Shown: positions 35,996-44,750 of the stretch, piece by piece
Layout: each line of letters starts with the position of its first letter
Numbering within the stretch: position 1 is the stretch's first letter
Notes under the pieces: model-generated
Databases searched by the model: none
What the model saw: the letters and a program-made list of their open reading frames with translations, nothing else
Told to the model about the DNA's origin: nothing
Assembly (NCBI GenBank): GCA_017549505.1
Contig: JAFYUS010000018.1
Span: 27,319-91,318 of the forward strand
Length of the DNA stretch: 64,000 bases
Source of the DNA: Bacteroidales bacterium
GTDB lineage: Bacteria > Bacteroidota > Bacteroidia > Bacteroidales > UBA932
Reading direction: 5' to 3'
Made by a program: the position numbers and the translations under genes

Positions 35996-37051
35996 TTAGA
36001 ATGCACACACAGCACGGACATAATTTAAAGTATTACAATTGCTATGATATATGGTTGCATTATACATATTTACTACCATAGCATTGATATAGCCATATCC
36101 GGTTGATGACCAATAAGGCATACTGGCTTCTCCCCTGACTGCCATTTTTTCACCACACTTCTCCAGCACTTCATTCACTATAGAAAAGACAGAATCATTC
36201 AAAAAAAGTTCTTTCAGCTCATCAATTGCAGGCAGATACCATCCTTCGCCATGATCAGCACACCAAGCGAATGCCGGATATTTTCTTTGCCAGTCATTCT
36301 CGCTCATTACGACTTTCTGGTTCTTCATTCCATCCTTCTCATCTTTTGTAGAATGATCAAAAATGAATGTAGTATTGACAGTACCGCGTCCCGAATTCCA
36401 TTTGGTAGCAACCTGATCCAGACTGACTATCTTGCCATGTCTTCCTGTAGAATCAACCCAGAATACTATTCCTTTCTTTACACCGACATTATAAAAATCA
36501 CCGATTTTCCACTTACTGCCATTGTCAATAGCAAACATAGAGTCTATAGCAGCCAAAATGGCTGCACCCTGCTTGACACTTTCACTCATACTTGAAGAAA
36601 CCGGCTTTGAAACAGGTCTAGTTACAGGTCGGGAAACAGAAACCTTTATCTGCCTACCCAGAAGGTTCATAACATCTTTAACAAGTGTTGTTTCAACGGG
36701 ATGGTCCTTGATATTTCTGACATTGATGCAGCTGAATACGAATTCAAGAGCATCAGGCAAAGAAGATCCGTCGATGACATATGGCAACAGGTGATTCTTT
36801 TCCTTCTTGTTGAATGCATATGTAATCTCACTGTTGGTGAACTTCGACCTATATGAATTTGCACTGGCCAGAAAAAGGAAGACATCTGATTCCTTTATTG
36901 CAGAAGCTATGACAGCAGGAAATTCCAAACCTCCACCGATTCCCTGACGGTCAATGAAGTATGATATTCCTGCTTTATCAAATGCAGCACAGATCCGGTC
37001 CGCAACAGCAATGTCTAATCTCGAATAGCTTATGAATACGTCGTACTTCAT
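35996..37051 (-). CDS. TIR domain - DUF1566/Lcl-type C-type-lectin-fold protein
   Basis: 351 residues. TIR domain 1-140 (DVFISYSRLDIAVADRI; Glu75 in FTNSEITYAF is the candidate catalytic residue). A Val/Ser/Pro-rich linker (about 140-165) leads to a C-terminal domain with Lcl/DUF1566 landmarks: GEGWYLPAIDELKELF, PYWSSTGYG and the terminal NYVRAVCAF. Residues 313-351 (35999-36115) resemble DGR variable ends, being rich in Tyr, Asn, Ile, Ser and His at positions that are AAY-type in known template repeats. Base composition is visibly more A+T-rich than its neighbours. Probably co-transcribed with the TIR-SUMF1 gene downstream. Confidence 0.82.
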   Translation of the reverse strand: MKYDVFISYSRLDIAVADRICAAFDKAGISYFIDRQGIGGGLEFPAVIASAIKESDVFLFLASANSYRSKFTNSEITYAFNKKEKNHLLPYVIDGSSLPDALEFVFSCINVRNIKDHPVETTLVKDVMNLLGRQIKVSVSRPVTRPVSKPVSSSMSESVKQGAAILAAIDSMFAIDNGSKWKIGDFYNVGVKKGIVFWVDSTGRHGKIVSLDQVATKWNSGRGTVNTTFIFDHSTKDEKDGMKNQKVVMSENDWQRKYPAFAWCADHGEGWYLPAIDELKELFLNDSVFSIVNEVLEKCGEKMAVRGEASMPYWSSTGYGYINAMVVNMYNATIYHSNCNTLNYVRAVCAF

Positions 37052-37132
37052 GGGAAGGTTATTGTTTTAAGGTAAGTTGCACATTTGGACATGCGATGTA
37101 ACTTATTAACTGTAAGCTACTTGTATGTTTTG

Positions 37133-37154
37133 CCTGCTGTCCCGGGACGGCAGG
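37133..37154 (-). terminator. Short hairpin downstream of murB
   Basis: 11-bp stem with one G-T pair (cctgctgtccc with gggacggcagg), 48 bases past the murB stop and upstream of the TIR operon. It may end murB transcription; there is no T tract. Confidence 0.4.
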
Positions 37155-37201
37155 ACTATTGGGTATCTTATTAAGTATCAATACTTTACAGCGCATACTT
37201 T

Positions 37202-38404
37202 TCAGACATGTTCGACTTCGGGGTGGAGGTCGACGCCGAATTTGGCTTTGACGGAGGCGATGATGCGCTTTTCCAGACCGATTATTTCCTCTGGGTAGGC
37301 GTTACCGGTGTAATTGACGATTACCAGTGGTTGCTTTTCCCAGACAGCAGCGCCTCCGCTCCTCCTTCCTTTCCAGCCGCACTGCTCTATCATCCAGGCA
37401 GCGGGAACCTTGACTGTAGTGGTAGAGATTGCCACGTCGCTTCGCTCCTCGCAATGACGTGAAGGAAGTTGATCCTCACCATGAGGTGTGAGGGTCTGAT
37501 TTTCGATGATATAATGAGGTACCTTGTAGTCAGGGCCGTGTTCGGCTTTGGCTGCGGATTCTATGCGGGCGAAGTGCTCAAGGCTGATCACTGGGTTCTT
37601 GAAGAAGCTTCCTGCGCTTCCCACGACAGACGGCTCAGGCAGCTTCTCTTTCCTTATCTTGATGATGACTTTTCTTATCAGGGCAGGGGTCAAGATTCCC
37701 ACGTCGCTACGCTCCTCGGAATGACGTGATGAGTGTTCCTCACAGCAACGTTCTATCTCGGTTTTCAAGTGGCCGTAGTCCAATACCGGACGAGGGTCAC
37801 GTGAGAGGGTGAAGACGACATGGGTAACGATGTAGCGGCCCTTGAACTCAGAGTTCTTGAAGATGGAATCACGGTAACCGTAGCAGCATTCCTCTACATC
37901 AAAATTGACGAATTCCTCCTCAAGAGTATCGTAGCAGTAGACTTTATGAATGACATCCTTCACCTCAACTCCATAAGCGCCTATGTTCTGCACTGCCGAG
38001 GCACCTACTTCTCCAGGAATGTATGACAGGTTCTCCACTCCCCAGAGTCCTTCCTTGGCAGCCCATGCACAGAAATCATCAAACACGACTCCGGCACCTA
38101 CTGACACAAGAACAGGAGTAGAGATTGCCACGCTACGCTCGCAATGACGTTCGGAGGTATCGCAATTACCATCTTCAAGTATTTCGATGAAGTCGATATT
38201 GGAATGCAGGACAGTACCTTTGAAGTCATCGGTGAATAGCAGGTTGCTGCCGCCACCGATATGAAGAACCGGACGGGCCAGTTCCTCGAATTCAATGTCC
38301 ACAAGGTCCGCTACGGAATCATATTCCATGAAACACCTTGCCTTCACCTTCATTCCGAAGGTGTTCATCTTCGTCAAATCCTGATAGTAACTTGTCCTTA
38401 TCAT
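37202..38404 (-). CDS. murB: UDP-N-acetylenolpyruvoylglucosamine reductase with three in-frame repeat insertions
   Basis: 400 residues from ATG 38404 (upstream frame uses TTG at 38434). Second step of peptidoglycan precursor synthesis; FAD site near LHIGGGSNLLF. Catalytic residues are visible: Arg178 in YGYRDS, Ser266 in GSAGSFFKNP, Glu396 near the end. It is about 50-60 residues longer than typical type I MurB because copies of a palindromic element are read through at residues about 82-96 (SERHCERSVAIST), 220-236 (SSRHSEERSDVG) and 314-328 (SRHCEERSDVAIST). All catalytic motifs and the frame are kept, so the gene is probably functional. Confidence 0.93.
   Translation of the reverse strand: MIRTSYYQDLTKMNTFGMKVKARCFMEYDSVADLVDIEFEELARPVLHIGGGSNLLFTDDFKGTVLHSNIDFIEILEDGNCDTSERHCERSVAISTPVLVSVGAGVVFDDFCAWAAKEGLWGVENLSYIPGEVGASAVQNIGAYGVEVKDVIHKVYCYDTLEEEFVNFDVEECCYGYRDSIFKNSEFKGRYIVTHVVFTLSRDPRPVLDYGHLKTEIERCCEEHSSRHSEERSDVGILTPALIRKVIIKIRKEKLPEPSVVGSAGSFFKNPVISLEHFARIESAAKAEHGPDYKVPHYIIENQTLTPHGEDQLPSRHCEERSDVAISTTTVKVPAAWMIEQCGWKGRRSGGAAVWEKQPLVIVNYTGNAYPEEIIGLEKRIIASVKAKFGVDLHPEVEHV
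37426..37460 (+). repeat. Palindromic element copy 1, inside murB
   Basis: 35-base element, agattgcc...gcaatgacgt, outer stem ATTGC/GCAAT. Read on the minus strand as RHCEERSDVAIS within MurB. Confidence 0.85.
37693..37727 (+). repeat. Palindromic element copy 2, inside murB
   Basis: Same 35-base layout but outer stem ATTCC/GGAAT: both arms changed together. Read as RHSEERSDVGIL in MurB. Confidence 0.85.
38122..38150 (+). repeat. Palindromic element copy 3 (short), inside murB
   Basis: 29-base version missing 6 bases from the middle; outer stem ATTGC/GCAAT kept. Read as RHCERSVAIS in MurB, so the deletion kept the frame. Confidence 0.85.
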
Positions 38405-38754
38405 TCCAAATTCACTTATATTGCTATATATCAATCACTTACAAATAAAAGGGTGGTCAAAAATCACGACCCTTTACCACATAAAACTCTATAAATCAAT
38501 ACTTTAAGCGTTCAATAAAACCCGGCACCACATTGATGCAGCAGAAGGACTTTGCCAAAGTGATAGGTTATCAACCGTAATAGAGCTCATGTTCAGGAAT
38601 ACCCCAGCCACAAATGTAGCCGAAGGCCCACTCCACATGCAACGCTGAATAGCCGGGATAATATCGGTTATGTGTGTTCGGAGGACATGCCACCCCCGGC
38701 TAGGGGGTGCCTGCCAGAGGCAGGCGGGGGTCCGGAGAACACACGTAACCGATA
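38405..38754. other. 350-base intergenic region between murB and metG
   Basis: No intact gene. It holds the murB leader, a 7-bp stem near 38448-38475, a possible antitoxin gene remnant (38521-38580) and most of a MITE-like inverted-repeat element (38657-38760). Confidence 0.65.
38521..38580 (+). pseudogene. Possible remnant of a HigA-like antitoxin gene
   Basis: Translates as PGTTLMQQKDFAKVIGYQP then stop. This resembles the start of HigA-type antitoxins (HPGxxL...QKDFAxxIGxxPS) with the middle deleted and the rest lost. There is no start codon and no toxin partner. The match is short, so this is tentative. Confidence 0.3.
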
Positions 38755-38760
38755 TTATCC
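38657..38760. repeat. MITE-like inverted-repeat element at the end of metG
   Basis: 23-base terminal arms match with one difference (38657-38679 with 38738-38760), enclosing two GC-rich internal hairpins (ccacccccggctagggggtg, and gcctgccagaggcaggc). The right arm covers the metG stop codon, so it also supplies the gene's 3' end and probably acts as terminator. Layout suggests a small non-autonomous mobile element; no target duplication was established. Confidence 0.55.
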
Positions 38761-40968
38761 GATCTCAGCACCGTTGCAAAGAGTCTCTGCAGGCGTAATG
38801 AACCTCATTTTGCCATCATTCTGCCTCGCCATAAGAATCATACCCTTAGACTCGATGCCACGGATCTTACGCGGAGCAAGGTTGGCAAGGATACAGATCT
38901 GCTTGCCTACCATATCCTCAGGAGCATACTCCTCTGCGATACCCGACACGATGACTCTCTTGTCAATACCTGTATCGATTGTAAGCTTCAAAAGCTTGTC
39001 AGTCTTAGGAACACGTTCTGCCTCAAGAACTGTAGCAGTCCTGATATCCATCTTTCCGAAATCATCGAATGTACACTCTTCCTTCTGAGGAGTAACCACA
39101 GCAGCCTCGGCAGCTTTTGCTGCCGCCTCGCGCTCTGCGCGGATAGTTTCAAGACGTGCGATCTGTCCATCAACCACATCATCCTCGATCTTAGCGAAGA
39201 GGAGGGTTGCAGGGTTCAACTGATGACCTGCAGGTAGGAGTGATGCGTTGCCGAGGTCATCCCAGCTCAAGCAGATTGCCACGTCGCCTGGCTCCTCGCA
39301 ATGACGTGCAGAAGAGGTATGAAGCGCAGCGCCTTCGCCGTCTGTGTATCGGTTTGCGTAAGGAGATTCCTCGACTTCGCTCGGAATGACATCATAAGCC
39401 TCACCTGCACGGTGGTCATCACCTGCAGCGATGCCGACGTTAAGGATGCCGCGGAGCTTCTCAGCCGAGAAAGGAAGGAACGGTTCAAACGCAATGGCGA
39501 GAGAAGCGCAGATCTGGAGAGACACATTGAGGATTGAAGCTGTTCTGTCCATATCTGTCTTGGCAACCTTCCAAGGCTCTGTATCTGTAAGGTACTTATT
39601 ACCGAGACGTGCGATGTTCATGGCTTCCTTGAGAGCCTCACGGAACTTGTAGCCGTCGAGATACTTCTCCATAGCCTCCTTCAAAGGCTGAATCTGTGCA
39701 AGTGTCTCTGCATCAACTGCCTCCGGCTTCAGATCTGCCGGAACCTTACCGTCAAAATACTTATGTGTAAGCACAACTGCACGGTTCACGAAGTTACCGA
39801 GAATAGCGACAAGCTCGCTGTTGTTGCGTGCCTGGAAGTCTTTCCAAGAGAAGTCATTGTCCTTTGTCTCTGGAGCATTCGCTGTAAGAACATAACGGAG
39901 AACGTCCTCCTTACCAGGGAACTGCTCAAGATACTCGTGGAGCCATACAGCCCAACCGCGTGAAGTCGAGATCTTGTCACCCTCGAGGTTGAGGAACTCG
40001 TTTGCAGGAACGTTTTCAGGAAGGATGTAGCTTCCGTCAGCCTTGAGCATTGAAGGGAAGACGATGCAGTGGAACACGATGTTGTCCTTTCCGATGAAAT
40101 GGACAAGCTTTGTATCCTCGCTCTTCCACCACTTCTCCCAACTCTGAGGAAGAAGTTCCTGAGTATTTGAAATGTATCCGATAGGAGCGTCGAACCATAC
40201 ATAAAGCACCTTTCCTTCAGATCCTTCAACAGGCACAGGAACACCCCAGTTAAGGTCACGGCTCACCGCACGTGGCTGAAGACCGCCGTCGATCCAGCTC
40301 TTGCACTGGCCGTAAACGTTGCTTCTCCATTCCTTATGTCCTTCAAGAATCCACTCAGAGAGCCACTTCTCATACTGATCGAGAGGAAGATACCAATGCT
40401 TGGTCTCCTTCTTCACGAGCTCACCTCCGCTGAGGGCTGACTTAGGGTTGATGAGCTCGTCCGGGCTGAGCGTTGCACCGCACTTCTCACACTGGTCACC
40501 GTAAGCACCTTCTGCACCGCAACGAGGACATGTACCTGTGATGTAACGGTCTGCAAGGAAAGTCTTCGCTTCCTCGTCATAGTACTGCTCGCTTACCTTC
40601 TCGATGAACTTGCCGTCGTCATAAAGTCTGCGGAAGAAGTCTGCAGCATTCTTGTGATGGGTCTTCGAAGATGTGCGTGAATAGATGTCGAAGTTGATGC
40701 CAAGACCTGTGAACGAGTTCTTGATGATCTTGTGATACCTGTCCACGATATCCTGCGGAGTGCATCCTTCCTTCTGCGCCTTGATGGTGATCGGAACTCC
40801 ATGTTCATCCGATCCGCAGACATAGAGGACGTCCTCTCCCCTCATTCTCAAGTACCTGACATAGATATCGGCAGGTACATAAACACCGGCAAGGTGGCCG
40901 ATGTGGACAGGACCGTTCGCATATGGAAGCGCACAGGTCACAAGCGTTCTGTTGAATTTCTTTTCCAT
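38755..40968 (-). CDS. metG: Methionyl-tRNA synthetase with repeat-derived insertion
   Basis: 737 residues. HIGH motif at 22-25 ([10 protein letters not shown]), zinc knuckle CPRC (147-150) and CEKC (160-163), signature DKISTSRG (331-338) in the Bacteroidota form, anticodon domain about 390-510, and a C-terminal EMAP-II/Trbp111-like tRNA-binding domain (about 635-737, [12 protein letters not shown]). Between the anticodon domain and [16 protein letters not shown] lies a segment of about 54 residues (514-567) made of two repeat elements read in frame: IPSEVEES and [12 protein letters not shown]. The insertion lies in the linker, so the enzyme should work. Identification is firm. Confidence 0.95.
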   Translation of the reverse strand: MEKKFNRTLVTCALPYANGPVHIGHLAGVYVPADIYVRYLRMRGEDVLYVCGSDEHGVPITIKAQKEGCTPQDIVDRYHKIIKNSFTGLGINFDIYSRTSSKTHHKNAADFFRRLYDDGKFIEKVSEQYYDEEAKTFLADRYITGTCPRCGAEGAYGDQCEKCGATLSPDELINPKSALSGGELVKKETKHWYLPLDQYEKWLSEWILEGHKEWRSNVYGQCKSWIDGGLQPRAVSRDLNWGVPVPVEGSEGKVLYVWFDAPIGYISNTQELLPQSWEKWWKSEDTKLVHFIGKDNIVFHCIVFPSMLKADGSYILPENVPANEFLNLEGDKISTSRGWAVWLHEYLEQFPGKEDVLRYVLTANAPETKDNDFSWKDFQARNNSELVAILGNFVNRAVVLTHKYFDGKVPADLKPEAVDAETLAQIQPLKEAMEKYLDGYKFREALKEAMNIARLGNKYLTDTEPWKVAKTDMDRTASILNVSLQICASLAIAFEPFLPFSAEKLRGILNVGIAAGDDHRAGEAYDVIPSEVEESPYANRYTDGEGAALHTSSARHCEEPGDVAICLSWDDLGNASLLPAGHQLNPATLLFAKIEDDVVDGQIARLETIRAEREAAAKAAEAAVVTPQKEECTFDDFGKMDIRTATVLEAERVPKTDKLLKLTIDTGIDKRVIVSGIAEEYAPEDMVGKQICILANLAPRKIRGIESKGMILMARQNDGKMRFITPAETLCNGAEIG
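39273..39307 (+). repeat. Palindromic element copy 4, inside metG
   Basis: 35-base element, stem ATTGC/GCAAT, read as [11 protein letters not shown] in MetG residues about 555-565. Confidence 0.85.
39364..39391 (+). repeat. Palindromic element copy 5 (second subtype), inside metG
   Basis: 28-base subtype with stem ATTCC/GGAAT and core tcgacttcgctc, read as VIPSEVEES in MetG residues about 528-535. Confidence 0.75.
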
Positions 40969-41002
40969 TATATAGTCAAATTTTAATATTTTTCATTTCA
41001 TG

Positions 41003-41036
41003 AGATCCCCACGTCGCTACGCTCCTGTGGATGACG
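41003..41036 (+). repeat. Palindromic element copy 6, between dnaG and metG
   Basis: Arms read ATCC...GGAT with ccac/gtgg inside, again both sides changed together. Just upstream of the metG start. The next 55 bases hold another imperfect inverted repeat (accggtc ... gaccggt) before the dnaG stop. Confidence 0.75.
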
Positions 41037-41093
41037 GCTCGACCGTCGCTACCGGTCTGACCGTCGTCGTTACCAGTTCGACCGGTAATCCCG

Positions 41094-43175
41094 TCACACC
41101 CTTCCCAACTCTTTGTTCAGACGCGTACGGGCCTTGTTGTATTCGCCGATACGGGTCATGATCTCTATCTGTCTCTGAGGATCGTCCGTACGTGCAAGTT
41201 CAGAGGTCAGTTCCTTGAGGAAGAGTTCCACCTTCTTCACCTGATAGGTCAACAGAGTCTTCGGGACATAGATCACCAATCTTGTAGAAACAGATGTAAG
41301 AGACTGTTCATAGTTCTTCACAGTCAACTGATGCTTCTCTATCAGAAGGTCACGGGCGACTGCCGAGATTTCAGGATCCATGTTGTCCAGCAGACGCTTA
41401 CGTATGGTAAGCTGAGGGAGTCCCTCATCATACATCCTGAAATATTCCTGATAAACCTTCCTGTAAGACGGATTGACGAAATCAGCCTCATCATCAGCAA
41501 GGATCCCGTCTATGAATTCCGCAACATTCACAGTCTCCCCTTCCACATAATACTTGGAATCCCTGTCAAACTCAAGTTCGGTACAACCTTCCTCCAGGAT
41601 GAAGCCAAGAAGTTCCTTCTCGCACGGAGCCAGATGGGGTTCAGTGATGACGATCCCTCCTTCAACGACCGGCTCCGCCGGCATATCCGCAGCCGGAGCA
41701 TCATAGTCCGAAGGCATATAGTCGTCATATGCAGGAGGCGGGACATCCGGACCATACTCCGGAGGCACCGGAGCACCGGAGTCCGACGGTCCATATGTCT
41801 GGACCGGACGGACAGAAGCACGGCTCTCCTCCCTCTGGCGGGCCCTTTCCTTCTCCTTCTGCTCCGCAAGGAGCATCTCAGTCCTCGACCGGCTCACGCG
41901 GTCGGTCAGGATCTGTTCGTCGATCTCGAACTTATCCGCACATGTCTTCACATAGACCGCACGTACCACCGCATCAGGTATGAGCGCGATGGTATCGGCA
42001 ACATCGTTTATCAGCGTTGCACGCTTGAGCGGGTCGTTGCCTGCTTCTCCGAGGAGAAGGTCGGTCTTGAACCCGATGAAGTCCTGTTCATTGCGGGCTA
42101 TATGGTCCTGGACTTCCTCCAAGGTATGCCTGCGGGCGAAATCATCAGGGTCCTGGCCTTCAGGCAACAGGACGACCTTTACGTTCAGCCCCTCCTTCAG
42201 CACAAGGCCTATGCCCCTGAGGGCAGCCTTGATGCCGGCACCATCACCATCGTAGATGATGGTGACATTATTTGTGAACTTGCGGATGAGGCGTATCTGC
42301 TCGACGGTAAGGGATGTGCCGCTGGAAGCGACTACGTTCTTTATTCCAAGCTGATGCATGGACAGGACATCGAGGTATCCTTCTACGAGGATACATTTGT
42401 CCTGACGGGACATCTCGTTCTTGGCGAACCATATTCCGTAGAGCGAACGGCTCTTGACATAGATTTCCGTTTCCGGAGAATTCACATATTTAGCTACAGA
42501 CTTGTCAGTCTTCAGGGTACGTCCTCCGAAGGCGATGACACGGCCGCTGACCGAATGGATCGGGAAGATCACCCTGTCGAAGAAACGGTCTACAAGACGA
42601 CCGTCATCGTACTTTATGCTGAGGCCGGTTTCGACAAGGAATTCTTCCTTGTAACCGGCAGCCCTGGCAGCATCCGAAAGGGACTTACGGCTCACAGGAG
42701 CCCATCCGAGACCGTATTTCGCAATCGTCTCGTCTTCGAGACCACGGCTTTTGAAATACTGATAACCGATAGCCTGACCTTCAGGGGTCTTGAGGCTGTC
42801 CTGGAAGAACTTTCCTGCAAATTCGGACACCAGAAGAAGGCTCTCGTTACGCTGTCTGTTAGCTATTTCCTCAGCACTTTCCTCCTTCTCGACGACCTCT
42901 ATATGATACTTTTTAGCCAGATATTTCAGAGCCTCTACGTATGAGAGGTTCTCATGCTCCATTATGAATCCGACAGCCGTACCCGACTTGCCGCAACCGA
43001 AGCACTTGTATATTCCTTTTGAAGGGGAAACTACAAAAGACGGAGTCTTCTCGTTATGGAACGGACAGCATGCCATATGGTTGGCTCCGCGCTTCTTCAA
43101 AGTCACGAAGTCACCCACGACATCAGTTATCTGCGCCGCATCCAGAATCCTGTTTACCGTCTCCTGCGGAATCAT
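41094..43175 (-). CDS. dnaG: DNA primase
   Basis: 693 residues. Synthesises RNA primers at the replication fork. CHC2 zinc finger with Cys37, His40, Cys58, Cys61 (ACCPFHNEKTPSF, YKCFGCGKSG); catalytic core with CILVEGYLDVLSM and TOPRIM acidic residues in IIYDGDGAG; a Pro-rich linker of about 80 residues with PVPPEYGPDVPPPAYDDYMP, longer than in most primases, then the helical DnaB-binding domain. It starts 1 base after the membrane protein gene stops, so the two are coupled. Confidence 0.96.
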   Translation of the reverse strand: MIPQETVNRILDAAQITDVVGDFVTLKKRGANHMACCPFHNEKTPSFVVSPSKGIYKCFGCGKSGTAVGFIMEHENLSYVEALKYLAKKYHIEVVEKEESAEEIANRQRNESLLLVSEFAGKFFQDSLKTPEGQAIGYQYFKSRGLEDETIAKYGLGWAPVSRKSLSDAARAAGYKEEFLVETGLSIKYDDGRLVDRFFDRVIFPIHSVSGRVIAFGGRTLKTDKSVAKYVNSPETEIYVKSRSLYGIWFAKNEMSRQDKCILVEGYLDVLSMHQLGIKNVVASSGTSLTVEQIRLIRKFTNNVTIIYDGDGAGIKAALRGIGLVLKEGLNVKVVLLPEGQDPDDFARRHTLEEVQDHIARNEQDFIGFKTDLLLGEAGNDPLKRATLINDVADTIALIPDAVVRAVYVKTCADKFEIDEQILTDRVSRSRTEMLLAEQKEKERARQREESRASVRPVQTYGPSDSGAPVPPEYGPDVPPPAYDDYMPSDYDAPAADMPAEPVVEGGIVITEPHLAPCEKELLGFILEEGCTELEFDRDSKYYVEGETVNVAEFIDGILADDEADFVNPSYRKVYQEYFRMYDEGLPQLTIRKRLLDNMDPEISAVARDLLIEKHQLTVKNYEQSLTSVSTRLVIYVPKTLLTYQVKKVELFLKELTSELARTDDPQRQIEIMTRIGEYNKARTRLNKELGRV

Positions 43176-43176
43176 C

Positions 43177-43812
43177 CTACTGTTCCTCTACCTTTTCGTA
43201 ATCAACATCCTTTACATCGGACATCGGCTCGCCCGGCTGGGCCGGAGCCGATGGACCGGCGGTCCGATGAATTTCATATTCATCGATCGCCTTGCGCATC
43301 TTCCATGAAGACAGCAGTTCCGACACTCCGTAGATGATCAGGAACGCACCTGCAACCACGCCTATGGCCTCACCGATGAATGCCGGATTCGTCATAAGGA
43401 AGATACCGGCTGCCAGGACAAGGAACGGAAGCACGTATGACCATATGCCCATCTTCATGACACGGCTGGCACTGCCAAGGCCGATAAGCTGGAAGAATCC
43501 CAGACAGATGAGTACAAAGGCAATAAGATATATCAGAAGGCCTGCCACAAAACCGGGGAAGAAGAAAAGTGCAAGACCGATGAGGATATCTACAATGCCA
43601 TTGAAGCCCATAAGGCCCATGGTACCGTTCTTCCTCTGTCTGTAACCGACAATCAGAGACACTACTCCCGATGCAAAAATAAAGGCGGCGATTATCTGGA
43701 CCACCAGTTCGAGAGCATTAGTCTTGCTCAACACCATCACGACACCGACAGCTATGGCAGTCAATGCTCTGAGAGGTCCGTTGAACTTGTTTTTATAACC
43801 GAATGTAATCAT
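43177..43812 (-). CDS. DUF308/HdeD-family membrane protein
   Basis: 211 residues with six predicted transmembrane helices in three pairs (for example LTAIAVGVVMVLSK and IIAAFIFASGVVSLIVGY), the HdeD layout, followed by a polar cytoplasmic tail of about 45 residues. HdeD proteins are linked to acid or envelope stress, but the Bacteroidota members are uncharacterised. Upstream of dnaG in the same unit. A -7-like TATTTTTG lies on the minus strand at 43855-43848. Confidence 0.85.
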   Translation of the reverse strand: MITFGYKNKFNGPLRALTAIAVGVVMVLSKTNALELVVQIIAAFIFASGVVSLIVGYRQRKNGTMGLMGFNGIVDILIGLALFFFPGFVAGLLIYLIAFVLICLGFFQLIGLGSASRVMKMGIWSYVLPFLVLAAGIFLMTNPAFIGEAIGVVAGAFLIIYGVSELLSSWKMRKAIDEYEIHRTAGPSAPAQPGEPMSDVKDVDYEKVEEQ

Positions 43813-43900
43813 ATCCTTTGTGTTTTGAAGCCTTATGGCTTAATCTGCAAAAATACTAAAAAATCACTAACTTCGCGGGAGTTTTTCATGTTAATTGACC

Positions 43901-44731
43901 ATGCTTCTGTTCGATAACCACAATCACAGCCAGTTTTCCTTCGACGGCAAGAGATCTTCCATCGAAGGATGTGCCCGCGAAGCCATCTCCAAAGGACTTT
44001 CAGGCATTGCGTTCACAGACCACTGCGACTTCTTTGTCCCCGCGATGAAGGCTCAATATGAGAACCTCGTGCCGGAGGTGTTCGATGTTGCACCACAGCA
44101 GGCAGAAATCGACAGAGTACAGGAACTTGTCGGGGAAGGAAGGTTGAAGATTCTTAAAGGCATCGAGGTCGGGATGCATGAAGACCACCATGAGGACATC
44201 CGTACTATGATGTCGGACAACAGCTTCGACCAGGTCATCGCATCTGTACATTACCTTGACGGGATCGACCCCTTCTATGGCGGTTACTATGAAGACAAGG
44301 ATTGGAAGACCGCTTACGGACACTATCTTGAGACAATCTACAAGGAGATGACATGGTTCGGCGACTTCGACATCATGGGACATTTCGACTACGTCGTCAG
44401 ATATGCCCCTTATTCGGAGACATGTCTGAGGTACCGTGACTTCAGCGACATTCTTGACGAGATGCTGCGCTACCTTATCCACGAAGGCAAGGCATTGGAA
44501 ATCAACACAAAGAGTTATCAGGACTACAAAGGACGTCTTGTTTCATTGGACACAGAAGTCCTCGAACGTTACCGCGGGATGGGAGGAGAGATCATCAGTC
44601 TCGGCTCCGACTCCCACGACCCTTCACGCGTAGGACATAACTTCACATATTTCGCGGAGCTCTTCAAGTCCATGGGCTTCCGATGGACCGCCCACTACGA
44701 AAAACGGAAGCTTATCCAGCTTCCGTTATGA
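43901..44731 (+). CDS. PHP-domain phosphatase, histidinol-phosphatase-like
   Basis: 276 residues from ATG 43901. PHP metal-binding motifs: FDNHNHSQFSFDG at the N-terminus, GIAFTDHCDFF, KGIEVGMHED, VIASVHYLDG, GHFDYVVRY and GSDSHDPSRVGHNF near the C-terminus. These match the HisK-type histidinol-phosphate phosphatase that converts histidinol phosphate to histidinol. No other his gene is nearby, so a different phosphoester substrate is possible. Confidence 0.85.
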   Translation: MLLFDNHNHSQFSFDGKRSSIEGCAREAISKGLSGIAFTDHCDFFVPAMKAQYENLVPEVFDVAPQQAEIDRVQELVGEGRLKILKGIEVGMHEDHHEDIRTMMSDNSFDQVIASVHYLDGIDPFYGGYYEDKDWKTAYGHYLETIYKEMTWFGDFDIMGHFDYVVRYAPYSETCLRYRDFSDILDEMLRYLIHEGKALEINTKSYQDYKGRLVSLDTEVLERYRGMGGEIISLGSDSHDPSRVGHNFTYFAELFKSMGFRWTAHYEKRKLIQLPL

Positions 44732-44750
44732 TCGATATTTCATTTATCCG

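Noticed and set aside
34751-37051. Complete diversity-generating retroelement
   Set aside because: No reverse transcriptase or template repeat was found in the window, so only target-like genes can be claimed.
37177-38506. Direct repeat atcaatacttta flanking murB (37177-37188 and 38495-38506)
   Set aside because: Only 12 A/T-rich bases with no inverted ends or transposase; may be chance.
41331-42944. Long open frame on the plus strand (537 codons)
   Set aside because: Exactly antisense to dnaG and lacks any family similarity; a shadow of the dnaG codon usage.
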